DNA from: Roseivivax isoporae LMG 25204
GTDB taxonomy: Bacteria > Pseudomonadota > Alphaproteobacteria > Rhodobacterales > Rhodobacteraceae
Assembly: GCF_000521865.1 (NCBI RefSeq)
Contig: NZ_JAME01000011.1
Location: 61,583-125,582, forward strand
Length of the DNA: 64,000 nt
Direction: 5' to 3'
A model generated the notes under the pieces. That model had not been told where the DNA came from. It saw only the letters and a program-made list of their open reading frames with translations, and searched no databases. Shown piece by piece: positions 54,027 through 62,486 of the stretch; position 1 is the stretch's first letter; every line of letters starts with the position of its first letter. A program made the translations under genes and the position numbers.

Positions 54027-57000
54027 ATGTCTGACCGCCCGCGCCTCGCGGCCGTTCTCGGCCCGACGAACACCGGCAAGACCCACTACGCCATCGACCG
54101 GATGCTGGGCTACCGCACCGGAATGATCGGCCTGCCGCTGCGCCTTCTGGCGCGCGAGGTCTACGACAAGATCGTGGCCGCGCGCGGCCCCTCGGTCGTG
54201 GCGCTGGTCACCGGCGAGGAACGCATCGTGCCGCCGCGCGCCGCCTACTGGGTCTGCACGGTCGAGGCGATGCCCGAGGGCATGGGCTGCGACTTCGTGG
54301 CCATCGACGAGATCCAGCTCTGCGCCGACCCCGAGCGCGGTCACGTCTTCACCGACCGCCTGCTGCGCGCCCGCGGCCTGCGCGAGACGCTGTTCCTCGG
54401 CGCCGACACCATGCGCGGACCCATCGCGGGACTGGTGCCCGGGGTCGAGTTCGTACGCCGCGAGCGGATGAGCCAGCTGTCCTACACGGGGTCGAAGAAG
54501 ATCAGCCGCCTCGCGCCGCGCAGCGCCATCGTCGGCTTCTCGGTCGAGAACGTCTACGCCATCGCCGAGCTCCTGCGCCGGCAGAAGGGCGGCGCGGCGG
54601 TGGTGATGGGCGCGCTGAGTCCCCGGACCCGCAACGCGCAGGTGGCGCTCTACCAGAATGGCGAGGTCGACTACCTCGTGGCCACCGACGCCATCGGCAT
54701 GGGGCTCAACCTCGACATCGACCACGTGGCGTTCTCGTCGCTGACCAAGTTCGACGGCCGCCGCATGCGGCCGCTCGCGCCGAACGAGCTCGCGCAGATC
54801 GCGGGCCGGGCGGGACGCGGCATGGCGAACGGCACCTTCGGGGTGACCGGCGAGGCGCAGCCGCTCGACGACGAAGTGGCGGAGGCCATCGTCAGTCACC
54901 GATTCGCGCCGATCCGGCGGCTCAACTGGCGCAACGCCGCGCTGAGCTTCGGCAGCGTCGAGCGGCTCATCGCCTCGCTCGAGGCCGCGCCCGACGACGA
55001 CAGGCTGGCGCGGGCCCGCGACGCCGACGACCTGATCGCCCTCAGGATGCTCGCGCAGGACGGCGAGGTCATGGCGCGCGCGTCGGATCCGCGATCCGTG
55101 CAGCTTTTGTGGGATGTCTGCCGGGTGCCCGACTTCCGTGGCATCAGCCACGCGGAACATGCGGGCCTTCTGAACGTTATTTTCGCGCACCTGCACCAGA
55201 GAGGCAGCGTGCCGGACGACTTCATCGCGCGACAGGTCCATCGCATCGACCGGACCGACGGGGACATCGACACGCTGTCCAAACGGCTGGCGTATATCCG
55301 CACATGGACGTACGTCGCGCAGAGGAAAGGCTGGGTGGGGGACGAAACGCATTGGCGCGAGACCACCCGCGCGGTAGAAGACAGGCTGTCGGATGCGCTG
55401 CACGACCGTCTGACCCAGAGATTTGTTGATCGGCGGACGAGCGTTCTGCTCCGCCGGTTAAAGCAGAAGGAGGCCCTCTTGGCCGAAGTGAACGACAAGG
55501 GCGAGGTCACGGTCGAAGGCGAATTCGTCGGACGGCTGGAAGGGTTCCGATTCCGTCAGGACAAGGACGCCCAGGGCCAGGAAGCGAAGACGCTGAAAAG
55601 CGCGTCGCTGCAGGCGCTTGCGCCGCATTTTCATCTGCGCGCGGACAGGTTCTACAACGCGCCGGACACCGAGATCGACTTCACCGAGCAGGGTGGCCTC
55701 ATGTGGGGCGACCAGGCGGTGGGCAAGCTCGTCGCGGGCGACGATCCGCTGAAGCCCCGGGTGACGGCCTTCGTCGACGATACGGCAGGTGCCGACGTCA
55801 TCCAGAAGGTCGAACGCCGTCTGCAGCACTTCATCGACCGCAAGATCGCGGCGCTGTTCGAGCCCTTGATGAACATCCGTCGCGACGAGACGCTGTCGGG
55901 AACCGCCAAGGGCTTCGGCTACCGCATGGTCGAATCGATGGGGGTGATCCCGCGTGCGCAGGTCTCAGACGAGGTGCGCGGGCTCGACCAGGAGGCGCGG
56001 GGCGCGCTGCGCAAGCACGGCATCCGCTTCGGCCAGTTCACGGTCTTCATGCCGCTCCTGCTGAAACCGGCGCCAACCCGGTTGCGGCTCGTGCTCTGGT
56101 CGCTGGCGAACGGGCTCGACACCTTCCCTGAGGCGCCGCCGCCGGGGCTCGTGACCGTGCCCGACCAGCCCGAGGTGCCCGCCGAGCAGTTCGCGGTCAT
56201 GGGCTACCGCAAGTCCGGCGCACGGGCGATCCGCATCGACATGCTGGAACGGCTCGCCGACATGCTGCGCGGCGAGGACAGCCGCGGCGGCTTCGAGGCC
56301 AAGGCGGACATGCTGTCCATCACAGGCCTGACGCTCGAGCAGTTCGCGGACCTCATGCAGGGCCTCGGCTACCGGGCCGAGAAGGGCGAGCGCGAGAAGG
56401 CGCGGCCCGTCGACCGGACCATTCCGGTCGAGACGCTCGCCCCCGAGACCGGCGGCGGTGATCCGCGCGCCGAGACGCCGGTGGACACGGTCGGCGGCGA
56501 GGACACGCTCGATCCGGCCGACGACACGCTGTCGCCTGCGGACGACACGGCCGAGCCGGACGCTCCCGACCAGCCGGTCTTCGACGCGGCGGCCGAGGCC
56601 GACGCCGCGCCCGGAGCGATCACCGAGCAGCCGCAGGTCGACCCGGAAAGCACGGTCGAGGCGGAGGCGGAGAGCATCCCCGAGGATGATCTCGCGCCCG
56701 TCGCCGAGGCGCCGGCCGAGCCCGACCCGGAGGTGGACACCGGCATCGCCGAGATCCCCTCGGACGAGGTGCCGGTCGGAACGCCGCCCGACACCGATCT
56801 GGCCGCGCCCGAGGTCGAGACCTACTACACCTTCACCTGGGCCGGCACGCGCGGCGGCAAGGGCGGCCGGCGCGGCGGCGCCGAGGGCGGCGCCCGAGGC
56901 GAACGTCGCGGTGGCGGCGGCGGCGAGAAGCGCGGCGGCAAGGCCGCGGGCGGCCCGCGCGGCAAGTCCGGCGGCGCGCCGGGCGGCAAGCGGCCCCCGC

Positions 57001-57110
57001 GCGAGGACAAGGGCCCCAAGACCTACGAATCCCGCCCGCAGAAGAAGGACCGGATCGATCCGGACAACCCGTTCGCGGCGGCTCTCATGGGGTTCAAGGA
57101 CCGCTCGTAG
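54027..57110 (+). CDS. Suv3-like RNA helicase with acidic and Gly/Arg-rich C-terminal tail
   Basis: The 1027-residue protein has a superfamily 2 core: Walker A GPTNTGKT at 12-19, motif II DEIQ at 94-97, TGEERIVPP, TDAIGMGLN near 229 and motif VI QIAGRAGRG near 255, a pattern of the mitochondrial SUV3/bacterial Suv3-like family rather than DEAD-box proteins. Residues 350-760 form the helical C-terminal part. From about 790 the chain becomes highly acidic and Ala/Pro-rich and then, at about 935-1000, Gly/Arg/Lys-rich (RGG-like), typical of RNA-binding disordered tails. Roles in RNA turnover are inferred from the eukaryotic homologue. Bases 55085-55660 use codons unlike the rest of the gene. The stop is immediately followed by the S4 gene. 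Confidence 0.9.
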   Translation: MSDRPRLAAVLGPTNTGKTHYAIDRMLGYRTGMIGLPLRLLAREVYDKIVAARGPSVVALVTGEERIVPPRAAYWVCTVEAMPEGMGCDFVAIDEIQLCADPERGHVFTDRLLRARGLRETLFLGADTMRGPIAGLVPGVEFVRRERMSQLSYTGSKKISRLAPRSAIVGFSVENVYAIAELLRRQKGGAAVVMGALSPRTRNAQVALYQNGEVDYLVATDAIGMGLNLDIDHVAFSSLTKFDGRRMRPLAPNELAQIAGRAGRGMANGTFGVTGEAQPLDDEVAEAIVSHRFAPIRRLNWRNAALSFGSVERLIASLEAAPDDDRLARARDADDLIALRMLAQDGEVMARASDPRSVQLLWDVCRVPDFRGISHAEHAGLLNVIFAHLHQRGSVPDDFIARQVHRIDRTDGDIDTLSKRLAYIRTWTYVAQRKGWVGDETHWRETTRAVEDRLSDALHDRLTQRFVDRRTSVLLRRLKQKEALLAEVNDKGEVTVEGEFVGRLEGFRFRQDKDAQGQEAKTLKSASLQALAPHFHLRADRFYNAPDTEIDFTEQGGLMWGDQAVGKLVAGDDPLKPRVTAFVDDTAGADVIQKVERRLQHFIDRKIAALFEPLMNIRRDETLSGTAKGFGYRMVESMGVIPRAQVSDEVRGLDQEARGALRKHGIRFGQFTVFMPLLLKPAPTRLRLVLWSLANGLDTFPEAPPPGLVTVPDQPEVPAEQFAVMGYRKSGARAIRIDMLERLADMLRGEDSRGGFEAKADMLSITGLTLEQFADLMQGLGYRAEKGEREKARPVDRTIPVETLAPETGGGDPRAETPVDTVGGEDTLDPADDTLSPADDTAEPDAPDQPVFDAAAEADAAPGAITEQPQVDPESTVEAEAESIPEDDLAPVAEAPAEPDPEVDTGIAEIPSDEVPVGTPPDTDLAAPEVETYYTFTWAGTRGGKGGRRGGAEGGARGERRGGGGGEKRGGKAAGGPRGKSGGAPGGKRPPREDKGPKTYESRPQKKDRIDPDNPFAAALMGFKDRS

Positions 57111-57491
57111 GTGTCCGAGGCACCTGCGAAACTGAGGATCGACAAGTGGCTGTGGCAGGCGCGGTTCTTCAAGACCCGCAGCCTGGCCGCCAAGGTGGCG
57201 ACCGGCGGCCACGTGCGCCTGAACGGGCAGCGCGTGGCCAAGGCGTCGGTCGCCGTCGGTCCCGGCGACGTCCTGACCTTTCCGCAGGCCCGTGCCGTGC
57301 GGGTCGTGCGCATCCTTGCGCTGGGGGATCGGCGCGGCCCTTCCCCCGAGGCGCGCGCCCTCTACGACGATCTCTCGCCGCCCGAACCTGCCCCGGCCGA
57401 TCCCGGCCGGCCGCGCCCCGAGCCGGGCGGAAGGCCCACCGGGAAGGATCGCCGCAGGCTCGATCAAACCCGCGGCGGGGCGCTTGAATGA
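57111..57491 (+). CDS. S4-domain RNA-binding protein (HslR/Hsp15-like)
   Basis: The 126-residue protein carries an S4 domain at about 8-72: [47 protein letters not shown]. Hsp15-type proteins bind stalled 50S subunits carrying nascent chains. The tail is Pro/Arg-rich and disordered. It begins with GTG directly after the helicase TAG, without any gap, so translation of the two is coupled and a common role in RNA or ribosome quality control is likely (inferred). Confidence 0.9.
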   Translation: MSEAPAKLRIDKWLWQARFFKTRSLAAKVATGGHVRLNGQRVAKASVAVGPGDVLTFPQARAVRVVRILALGDRRGPSPEARALYDDLSPPEPAPADPGRPRPEPGGRPTGKDRRRLDQTRGGALE

Positions 57492-57540
57492 CCCCGGCAC
57501 ATGGCTTAGCTGTCGGGCAAGACAACGGGACACCTCCGCA

Positions 57541-57879
57541 ATGACCTACATCGTCACCGACAACTGCATCGCCTGCAAATACACCGACTGCGTCGAGGTC
57601 TGCCCGGTGGATTGCTTCTACGAGGGCGAGAACATGCTGGTGATCCACCCCGACGAATGCATCGATTGCGGGGTGTGCGAACCGGAATGCCCTGCCGACG
57701 CGATCCGCCCGGACACCGAGCCGGGCATGGAGACGTGGGTGGAATTCAACCGCAAGTACTCCGAGATGTGGCCGGTCATCATCACCAAGAAGGACCCGCT
57801 GCCCGAGGCCGAGGACCGCGACGGCGAGACCGGCAAGCTCGAGAAGTACTTCTCGGAAGCGGCGGGCGAGGGCGGCTGA
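57541..57879 (+). CDS. fdxA: 7Fe-type ferredoxin FdxA
   Basis: The 112-residue protein has the 3Fe-4S/4Fe-4S pattern: [21 protein letters not shown] near 9-26 and [20 protein letters not shown] near 37-56, as in the 7Fe ferredoxins of Azotobacter and roseobacters. The C-terminal extension ([39 protein letters not shown]) is characteristic of FdxA. It serves as a low-potential electron carrier. It starts 49 bases after the S4 gene. The gene order helicase, S4 protein, fdxA, carD is one I recall from many Rhodobacterales. Confidence 0.95.
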   Translation: MTYIVTDNCIACKYTDCVEVCPVDCFYEGENMLVIHPDECIDCGVCEPECPADAIRPDTEPGMETWVEFNRKYSEMWPVIITKKDPLPEAEDRDGETGKLEKYFSEAAGEGG

Positions 57880-57989
57880 GCGCGATTCGCGCGACATCCT
57901 GCCGCGATGCGCAAGGCTTCGCCGGCAAGATGCTGATAGCACTGGACAATCTCCGTCGGCAGGGCTCCGCTGGCGGGGGGCTGCAAAAT

Positions 57990-58117
57990 GTGCTATGTTA
58001 TCCCTGCAAATGAGTACACCGCGTGCATACTGGTCCCCGGCGACGCGCGCCCCGGGACCCTAATCCGAGGTCATATATCGAAGTGAACGGAAATTTGCGT
58101 TTCCGCTCACTTTTCTT
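57990..58117 (+). ncRNA. Candidate small RNA or carD leader ending in a terminator
   Basis: The 275-base gap between fdxA and carD holds two predicted stems. The first pairs GGTCCC with GGGACC (58032-58059, extended by GG/CC past one bulge). The second pairs AGTGAACGGAAA (58082-58093) with TTTCCGCTCACT (58100-58111), one mismatch, and is directly followed by TTTCTTG, an intrinsic terminator 40 bases before the carD ATG. A TATGTT element at 57994-57999 could be a promoter -10 box. A terminator here implies either a short independent RNA or an attenuator for carD. No matching -35 box is convincing, and no known RNA family is recognised. Confidence 0.45.
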
Positions 58118-58154
58118 GTCGCCTGAGCACCGGTGAGCTGCCGAGGAAGCCTGA

Positions 58155-58664
58155 ATGACCAAGACCAAGAAATCCGAGTTCCGCCCCAACGACTACGTCG
58201 TGTACCCCGCGCACGGCGTCGGTCAGATCATGTCGATCGAGGAGCAGGAAATCGCCGGCATCAAGCTGGAACTGTTCGTGATCTCCTTCGAGAAGGACAA
58301 GATGACGCTGCGCGTTCCGACGCACAAGGCGTCCGAGGTGGGCATGCGGTCGCTCAGCTCTCCCGACGTGGTCAGCGAAGCGATGAAGACCCTGCGCGGC
58401 AAGGCCAAGGTCAAGCGCGCCATGTGGTCCCGCCGGGCGCAGGAATACGAGCAGAAGATCAATTCCGGCGACCTGATCGCCATTGCCGAGGTCGTGCGCG
58501 ACCTGCACCGCGCGGACGACCAGCGCGAGCAGAGCTATTCCGAGCGCCAGCTTTACGAGGCGGCGCTCGAGCGGCTGACCCGCGAGGTCGCCGCAGTGAC
58601 CGGCGGGGACGAGGTCGCGGCCGCCAAGAAGGTGGACGAGGTCCTGGTGTCCCGCGCCGCCTGA
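58155..58664 (+). CDS. carD: CarD family transcriptional regulator
   Basis: The 169-residue protein has the CarD N-terminal RNA-polymerase-interacting domain (FRPNDYVVYPAHGVGQIMSIEEQEI, then MTLRVPTHKASEVGMR) and a helical C-terminal DNA-binding domain (VKRAMWSRRAQEYEQKINSGDLIAIAEVVRDLHR). In alphaproteobacteria CarD stabilises open promoter complexes, especially at promoters lacking a T at -7. Length is normal. A leader with a terminator-like hairpin lies just upstream, hinting at attenuation control. Confidence 0.95.
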   Translation: MTKTKKSEFRPNDYVVYPAHGVGQIMSIEEQEIAGIKLELFVISFEKDKMTLRVPTHKASEVGMRSLSSPDVVSEAMKTLRGKAKVKRAMWSRRAQEYEQKINSGDLIAIAEVVRDLHRADDQREQSYSERQLYEAALERLTREVAAVTGGDEVAAAKKVDEVLVSRAA

Positions 58665-58691
58665 GGCGCTCTCTGCATCACGTGAACCGGC

Positions 58692-58724
58692 AGGGGGCCG
58701 CGCCGAAGGGTGCGGCCCCTTTCC
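58692..58724 (+). terminator. Terminator after carD
   Basis: GGGGCCGC (58694-58701) pairs with GCGGCCCC (58712-58719) around a ten-base loop and is followed by TTT. It separates carD from the convergent antiporter gene. Confidence 0.75.
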
Positions 58725-58748
58725 CGTGCAGGTCCGCGCGCATGCGGC

Positions 58749-60620
58749 TCATGCCGCGTCGTCCTTGCGCTCGAGCGCCTGGAAGAGGGCGGTCTCGAGT
58801 TCCTTCTCCAGCTCCTTGGCGCGCGCGATGTAGTCGGCATTGTCCGCCGGCGCGACGCCTGGCTTCCAGAGCTTGGCCAGCTCGCGCACCGTGTAGCGGT
58901 CGTGGTGGTAGAACGTCTCCTGCGCCTGCGCGGCCTCGTATTCCGTCATGCCGATGTTCTCGAGCACGTAGCGCCCGGCGCGGATCGAGGAATCGAAGAG
59001 CTCGCGCACGATGTCGTCGGCGCCCGCCTGGTAGAGCGCGTAGACATGCGTCCGGTCGCGGGCGCGCGCGACGATGTGCAGCTCCTCGCCCCGCAGCCGC
59101 CGCGCGTAGGACACGAGCCGCGTCGTCGCCGCGGGATCGTCGAGCGCCACGACCAGCACCTTCGCGGTATCGATGCCGGCCGCGTGCAGCAGTTCCGGCC
59201 GGGTGGGATCGCCGAAATAGCCCTTGAAGCCGAAGCGCCGCATGACCTGGATCGTCTCCATGTCGTGGTCGAGGACCACCGTGCCGAAGCCGCAGCTCTG
59301 GACCAGCCGGTTCACGATCTGCCCGAACCGGCCGATGCCCGCGATGATGACGGGCGCGTGCGCGTCGATGGGATCGGCGGGGCGGTCCTCCTTCTCCTCG
59401 GCGAGCCGCTTCGACACCACCTCGAAGGCGATGAAGGCGAGGGGCGTCAGCAGCATCGAGAGCGCGACCACCAGAAGCAGCCGTTCCGACAGGGCGGGGG
59501 TGAACACTCCCTGCTGCAACGAGAACGACACCAGCACGAAGCCGAATTCCCCCGCCTGCGCGAGCCCCAGGGTGAACAGCCACTGGTCGCGCCCGCGCAG
59601 CCCGAAGAACCGCCCGAGCCCGTAGAGGATGGCGCCCTTCAGTGCCATGACCCCCACGGCGAGCGCGAAGAGGGTGACCGGCGCCGACAGGAAGGTGCCG
59701 AAGTCGATCCCGGCCCCCACGGTGATGAAGAAGAGGCCGAGCAGCAGGCCCTTGAACGGCTCGATGTCGGATTCGAGCTCGTGCCGGAACTCGCTGTTCG
59801 CCAGCACCACCCCGGCGAGGAAGGTGCCGAGGGCGGGCGAGAGGCCCACGAGGATCATCAGGAACGCGATGCCGAGCACGATCAGGAGCGCGAGCGCGGT
59901 GTACATCTCGCGCAGGCGCGTGGCGTGGATGAAGCGGAAGAGCGGCCCGATCAGGAACACGCCCGCGAGGATGATCGCGGCGATGGCCGCGAGCGTCACC
60001 AGCGCCACGCCCCAGCCCGGCAGCCCCTCGACGAGGCTCATGCCGTGATGTGCGCCGTGATCGCCCGCGCCTCGGTCGATGGATCCGTCCGCGCTGATCG
60101 TGATCGGGTCGCGCAGCGTCAGGAGCGGCAGCACCACCAGCATGGGGATCACCGCGATGTCCTGCGTCAGAAGGACCGAGAACGAGGACCGCCCGCCCGC
60201 CGTCTGCATCAGGCGCTTTTCCGACAGCGTCTGCAGCACGATGGCGGTCGAGGACAGCGCGAACACCATGCCGACAGCCAGCGCCACCTGCCAGACGAGC
60301 CCGAGCGCCATGGCCGCGCCCATGACCGCGCCACCGGTCAGCACGATCTGCAGGCCGCCGAGGCCCACGAGCTTCTTGCGCATGTCCCAGAGCGCGCGGG
60401 GTTCGAGCTCGAGCCCGATGAGGAACAGCATCATCACCACGCCGAACTCGGCGAAGTGCTGCAGGTCCGAGGTTGCGGTGATGAGTCCGAGCACCGGCCC
60501 GATCACGATGCCCGCCGCGAGGTAGCCCAGCACCGACCCGAGCCCCAGCCGCGAGGCGATGGGCACCGCGATCACCGCGGCGAGGAGGAAGATCGACGCC
60601 TGGTACAGAAAGCTTTCCAT
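58749..60620 (-). CDS. Monovalent cation:proton antiporter-2 (KefB/KefC/YbaL type)
   Basis: The 623-residue protein has about twelve membrane helices (residues 1-390) with the CPA2 motifs LGYLAAGIVIGP near 30 and SPALGTFLAGVVLANSEFRHELE near 265, and a cytoplasmic TrkA-N domain beginning IIAGIGRFGQIVNRL near 413 with nucleotide-binding GxGxxG. A long loop rich in His (DHGAHHG near 190) is unusual and could bind a metal. These are K+ efflux or K+/H+ antiporters gated by nucleotides or glutathione adducts. No KefF/KefG ancillary protein is adjacent. The Met at 60620 begins the first helix; upstream extension is unlikely. Confidence 0.92.
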   Translation of the reverse strand: MESFLYQASIFLLAAVIAVPIASRLGLGSVLGYLAAGIVIGPVLGLITATSDLQHFAEFGVVMMLFLIGLELEPRALWDMRKKLVGLGGLQIVLTGGAVMGAAMALGLVWQVALAVGMVFALSSTAIVLQTLSEKRLMQTAGGRSSFSVLLTQDIAVIPMLVVLPLLTLRDPITISADGSIDRGAGDHGAHHGMSLVEGLPGWGVALVTLAAIAAIILAGVFLIGPLFRFIHATRLREMYTALALLIVLGIAFLMILVGLSPALGTFLAGVVLANSEFRHELESDIEPFKGLLLGLFFITVGAGIDFGTFLSAPVTLFALAVGVMALKGAILYGLGRFFGLRGRDQWLFTLGLAQAGEFGFVLVSFSLQQGVFTPALSERLLLVVALSMLLTPLAFIAFEVVSKRLAEEKEDRPADPIDAHAPVIIAGIGRFGQIVNRLVQSCGFGTVVLDHDMETIQVMRRFGFKGYFGDPTRPELLHAAGIDTAKVLVVALDDPAATTRLVSYARRLRGEELHIVARARDRTHVYALYQAGADDIVRELFDSSIRAGRYVLENIGMTEYEAAQAQETFYHHDRYTVRELAKLWKPGVAPADNADYIARAKELEKELETALFQALERKDDAA

Positions 60621-60752
60621 CTCGTCTCCGGGCTCGAGGGGTGGGAGCCGCGCCGCGGCGCGCTGCACGGATCATGGAACGGTCGGGCCGCCGATGTCCA
60701 CCGGCGGCCGCGTGCGCCCCGCGCAGGGGGGCTGTGCCTGCCCGCGCGGTGG

Positions 60753-61226
60753 TCAGAGAGGAAAGGGCGCGTCCGGCTTCGTCTGATCCATGACGATCTG
60801 GCTCTGCACCCGCGCGACGGTGGGATGCGCCAGCAGCACCTCGTGGATCAGGCGGTTCAGTGCGCCCAGATCGGTGCAGAACACCCGCAGCAGGTAGTCG
60901 GCCTCCCCGGTCAGCGTCCAGGCCGAGATCACCTCGGCCCGCGTCGCCAGCAGCCGCGCGAACCCCTTGCCCTGCTCGGGGCCGTGGGTGGCGAGCTGCA
61001 CCTGCACGAAGGCCTGGACCGCGAGCCCCAGCCGTTCGGGATCGAGCCGTGCGATGTAGGCGCGGATGTAGCCCTCGGTCTCGAGCCGCTGGCGCCGCCG
61101 CCCGGCCTGGCTCGCCGAGAGGTTCAGCCGCTGGCCCAGCTCCTGCGCCGTCAGATGCGCGTCGCGCTGCAGCTCCGACAGGAGCCGCAGGTCGGTCTCG
61201 TCGAGGTCTCTGCGCGTTTCCTGCAT
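60753..61226 (-). CDS. Lrp/AsnC family transcriptional regulator
   Basis: The 157-residue protein has an N-terminal winged HTH (LDETDLRLLSELQRDAHLTAQELGQRLNLSASQAGRRRQRLE) and the C-terminal RAM/AsnC domain (FVQVQLATHGPEQGKGFARLL, GEADYLLRVFCTDLGALNRLI). It lies back to back with hppD over 120 bases, the usual position of a local regulator, so control of tyrosine/phenylalanine catabolism is likely (inferred). The Met at 61226 has AGGA eight bases upstream; another in-frame Met lies at 61235. Confidence 0.93.
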   Translation of the reverse strand: MQETRRDLDETDLRLLSELQRDAHLTAQELGQRLNLSASQAGRRRQRLETEGYIRAYIARLDPERLGLAVQAFVQVQLATHGPEQGKGFARLLATRAEVISAWTLTGEADYLLRVFCTDLGALNRLIHEVLLAHPTVARVQSQIVMDQTKPDAPFPL

Positions 61227-61238
61227 GAAGGCCATCCT

Positions 61239-61258
61239 ATGCGCGGGATGCCCGCATG
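61239..61258. promoter_or_regulatory. Inverted repeat in the Lrp-hppD divergent promoter
   Basis: ATGCGCGGGATGCCCGCATG contains a GCGGG/CCCGC palindrome around ATG. A second dyad-like patch (GCACATGC...GCGTGC) lies at about 61287-61310. Such sites in a divergent region are candidates for binding by the Lrp-type protein, though Lrp consensus sites are AT-richer. Confidence 0.4.
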
Positions 61259-61346
61259 TGAAGGTGGGGAATGCAGGCAGAACGCGCACATGCCGCGCGA
61301 TGCGTGCATTATCCTCTGGTCAGGCTCAAGAAGGGAGGCTCTCACC

Positions 61347-62447
61347 ATGGGACCGTTTCCGCACGACGCACCGAAGGCGACCATCACCCGCGACAACCCC
61401 GCCGGCACTGACGGGTTCGAGTTCGTCGAATTCGCGCATCCCGAACCGGCCGAGCTGCGCGACCTCTTTACGCGCATGGGCTACACCCACGTGGCCAACC
61501 ACAAGACCAAGCGGATCGAGCTCTGGCAGCAGGGCGACATCACCTACGTGCTGAACGCCGAGCCCGGCAGCTTCGCCGCGCGCTTCGTCGAGGCGCACGG
61601 GCCCTGCGCGCCTGCCATGGCGTGGCGCGTCGTCGACGCGCAGCATGCCTTCGACCACGCGGTCGCCAAGGGCGCCGAGCCCTACGAGGGCGACGACAAG
61701 ACGATGGACGTGCCCGCGATCAAGGGCATCGGCGGGTCGCTCATCTACTTCATCGAGGATTATCACGACACCTCGCCCTACAACCGCGAATTCGACTGGA
61801 TCGCCCAGTCGAAGCCCGAGGGCGTGGGCTTCTGGTATCTCGATCACCTGACCCACAACGTGTTCAAGGGCAACATGGACACGTGGTTCCGGTTCTACGG
61901 CGATCTCTTCAACTTCCGCGAGATCCGGTTCTTCGACATCGAGGGCAAGTATTCGGGGCTCTTCAGCCGCGCGCTGACCTCGCCCTGCGGCAAGATCCGG
62001 ATCCCGATCAACGAGGACCGCGGCGAGAAGGGCCAGATCGTCGCCTACCTCAAGAAGTACGGCGGCGAAGGCATCCAGCACATCGCCGTCGGCGCGCGCA
62101 ACATCTACGACGCGACCGACGCCATTGCCGACAACGGGCTCGCCTTCATGCCGGGACCGCCCGACACCTATTACGAACAGAGCGTCGAGCGCGTGCAGGG
62201 CCACGAGGAGCCGATCGACCGCATGAAGCGGCACGGCATCCTGATCGACGGCGAGGGCGTCGTGGACGGTGGCGAGACCCGCATCCTGCTGCAGATCTTC
62301 TCGAAGACCGTGATCGGGCCGATCTTCTTCGAGTTCATCGAGCGCAAGGGCGACGACGGCTTCGGCGAGGGCAACTTCAAGGCGCTGTTCGAATCGATCG
62401 AGGCCGAACAGATCGCGACGGGCGAGCTGACCGCGGCCGACAGCTGA
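61347..62447 (+). CDS. hppD: 4-hydroxyphenylpyruvate dioxygenase
   Basis: The 366-residue Fe(II) enzyme turns 4-hydroxyphenylpyruvate into homogentisate in tyrosine breakdown. The three iron ligands are present: His167 (LDHLTHNV), His245 (IQHIAVG) and Glu329 (FFEFIER). Other family segments are RFYGDLFNFREIRFFDIEG and SPCGKIRIPINE near 205-215. A GGGAGG site precedes the ATG. It is divergent from the Lrp/AsnC-type gene. Downstream partners (hmgA, maiA, fahA) are not in the window. Confidence 0.97.
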   Translation: MGPFPHDAPKATITRDNPAGTDGFEFVEFAHPEPAELRDLFTRMGYTHVANHKTKRIELWQQGDITYVLNAEPGSFAARFVEAHGPCAPAMAWRVVDAQHAFDHAVAKGAEPYEGDDKTMDVPAIKGIGGSLIYFIEDYHDTSPYNREFDWIAQSKPEGVGFWYLDHLTHNVFKGNMDTWFRFYGDLFNFREIRFFDIEGKYSGLFSRALTSPCGKIRIPINEDRGEKGQIVAYLKKYGGEGIQHIAVGARNIYDATDAIADNGLAFMPGPPDTYYEQSVERVQGHEEPIDRMKRHGILIDGEGVVDGGETRILLQIFSKTVIGPIFFEFIERKGDDGFGEGNFKALFESIEAEQIATGELTAADS

Positions 62448-62454
62448 CCGACGT

Positions 62455-62486
62455 CCCTGAGGGCGCCCGCGCGGGCGCCCTCAGGG
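62455..62486. terminator. Perfect 32-bp palindrome between convergent genes
   Basis: CCCTGAGGGCGCCCGC (62455-62470) is followed at once by its exact reverse complement GCGGGCGCCCTCAGGG (62471-62486), with no loop. It overlaps the stop codon of the leftward gene (62481-62483) and follows the hppD stop by eight bases. Position between convergent genes suggests a bidirectional termination or protection signal, but neither side has a T-tract. Confidence 0.6.

Noticed and set aside
45455..57491. Nuclease, ligase, MBL and helicase genes as an anti-phage defence island
   Set aside because: All match housekeeping or DNA/RNA maintenance families, they occupy separate transcription units with unrelated genes between them, and there are no integrase, toxin or defence-marker genes.
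58710..61346. A very long rightward frame continuous with hppD
   Set aside because: It lies antisense to the Kef-type and Lrp genes, has Arg/His/Gly-rich shadow composition typical of the wrong strand in GC-rich DNA, and hppD has its own ribosome site and start at 61347.
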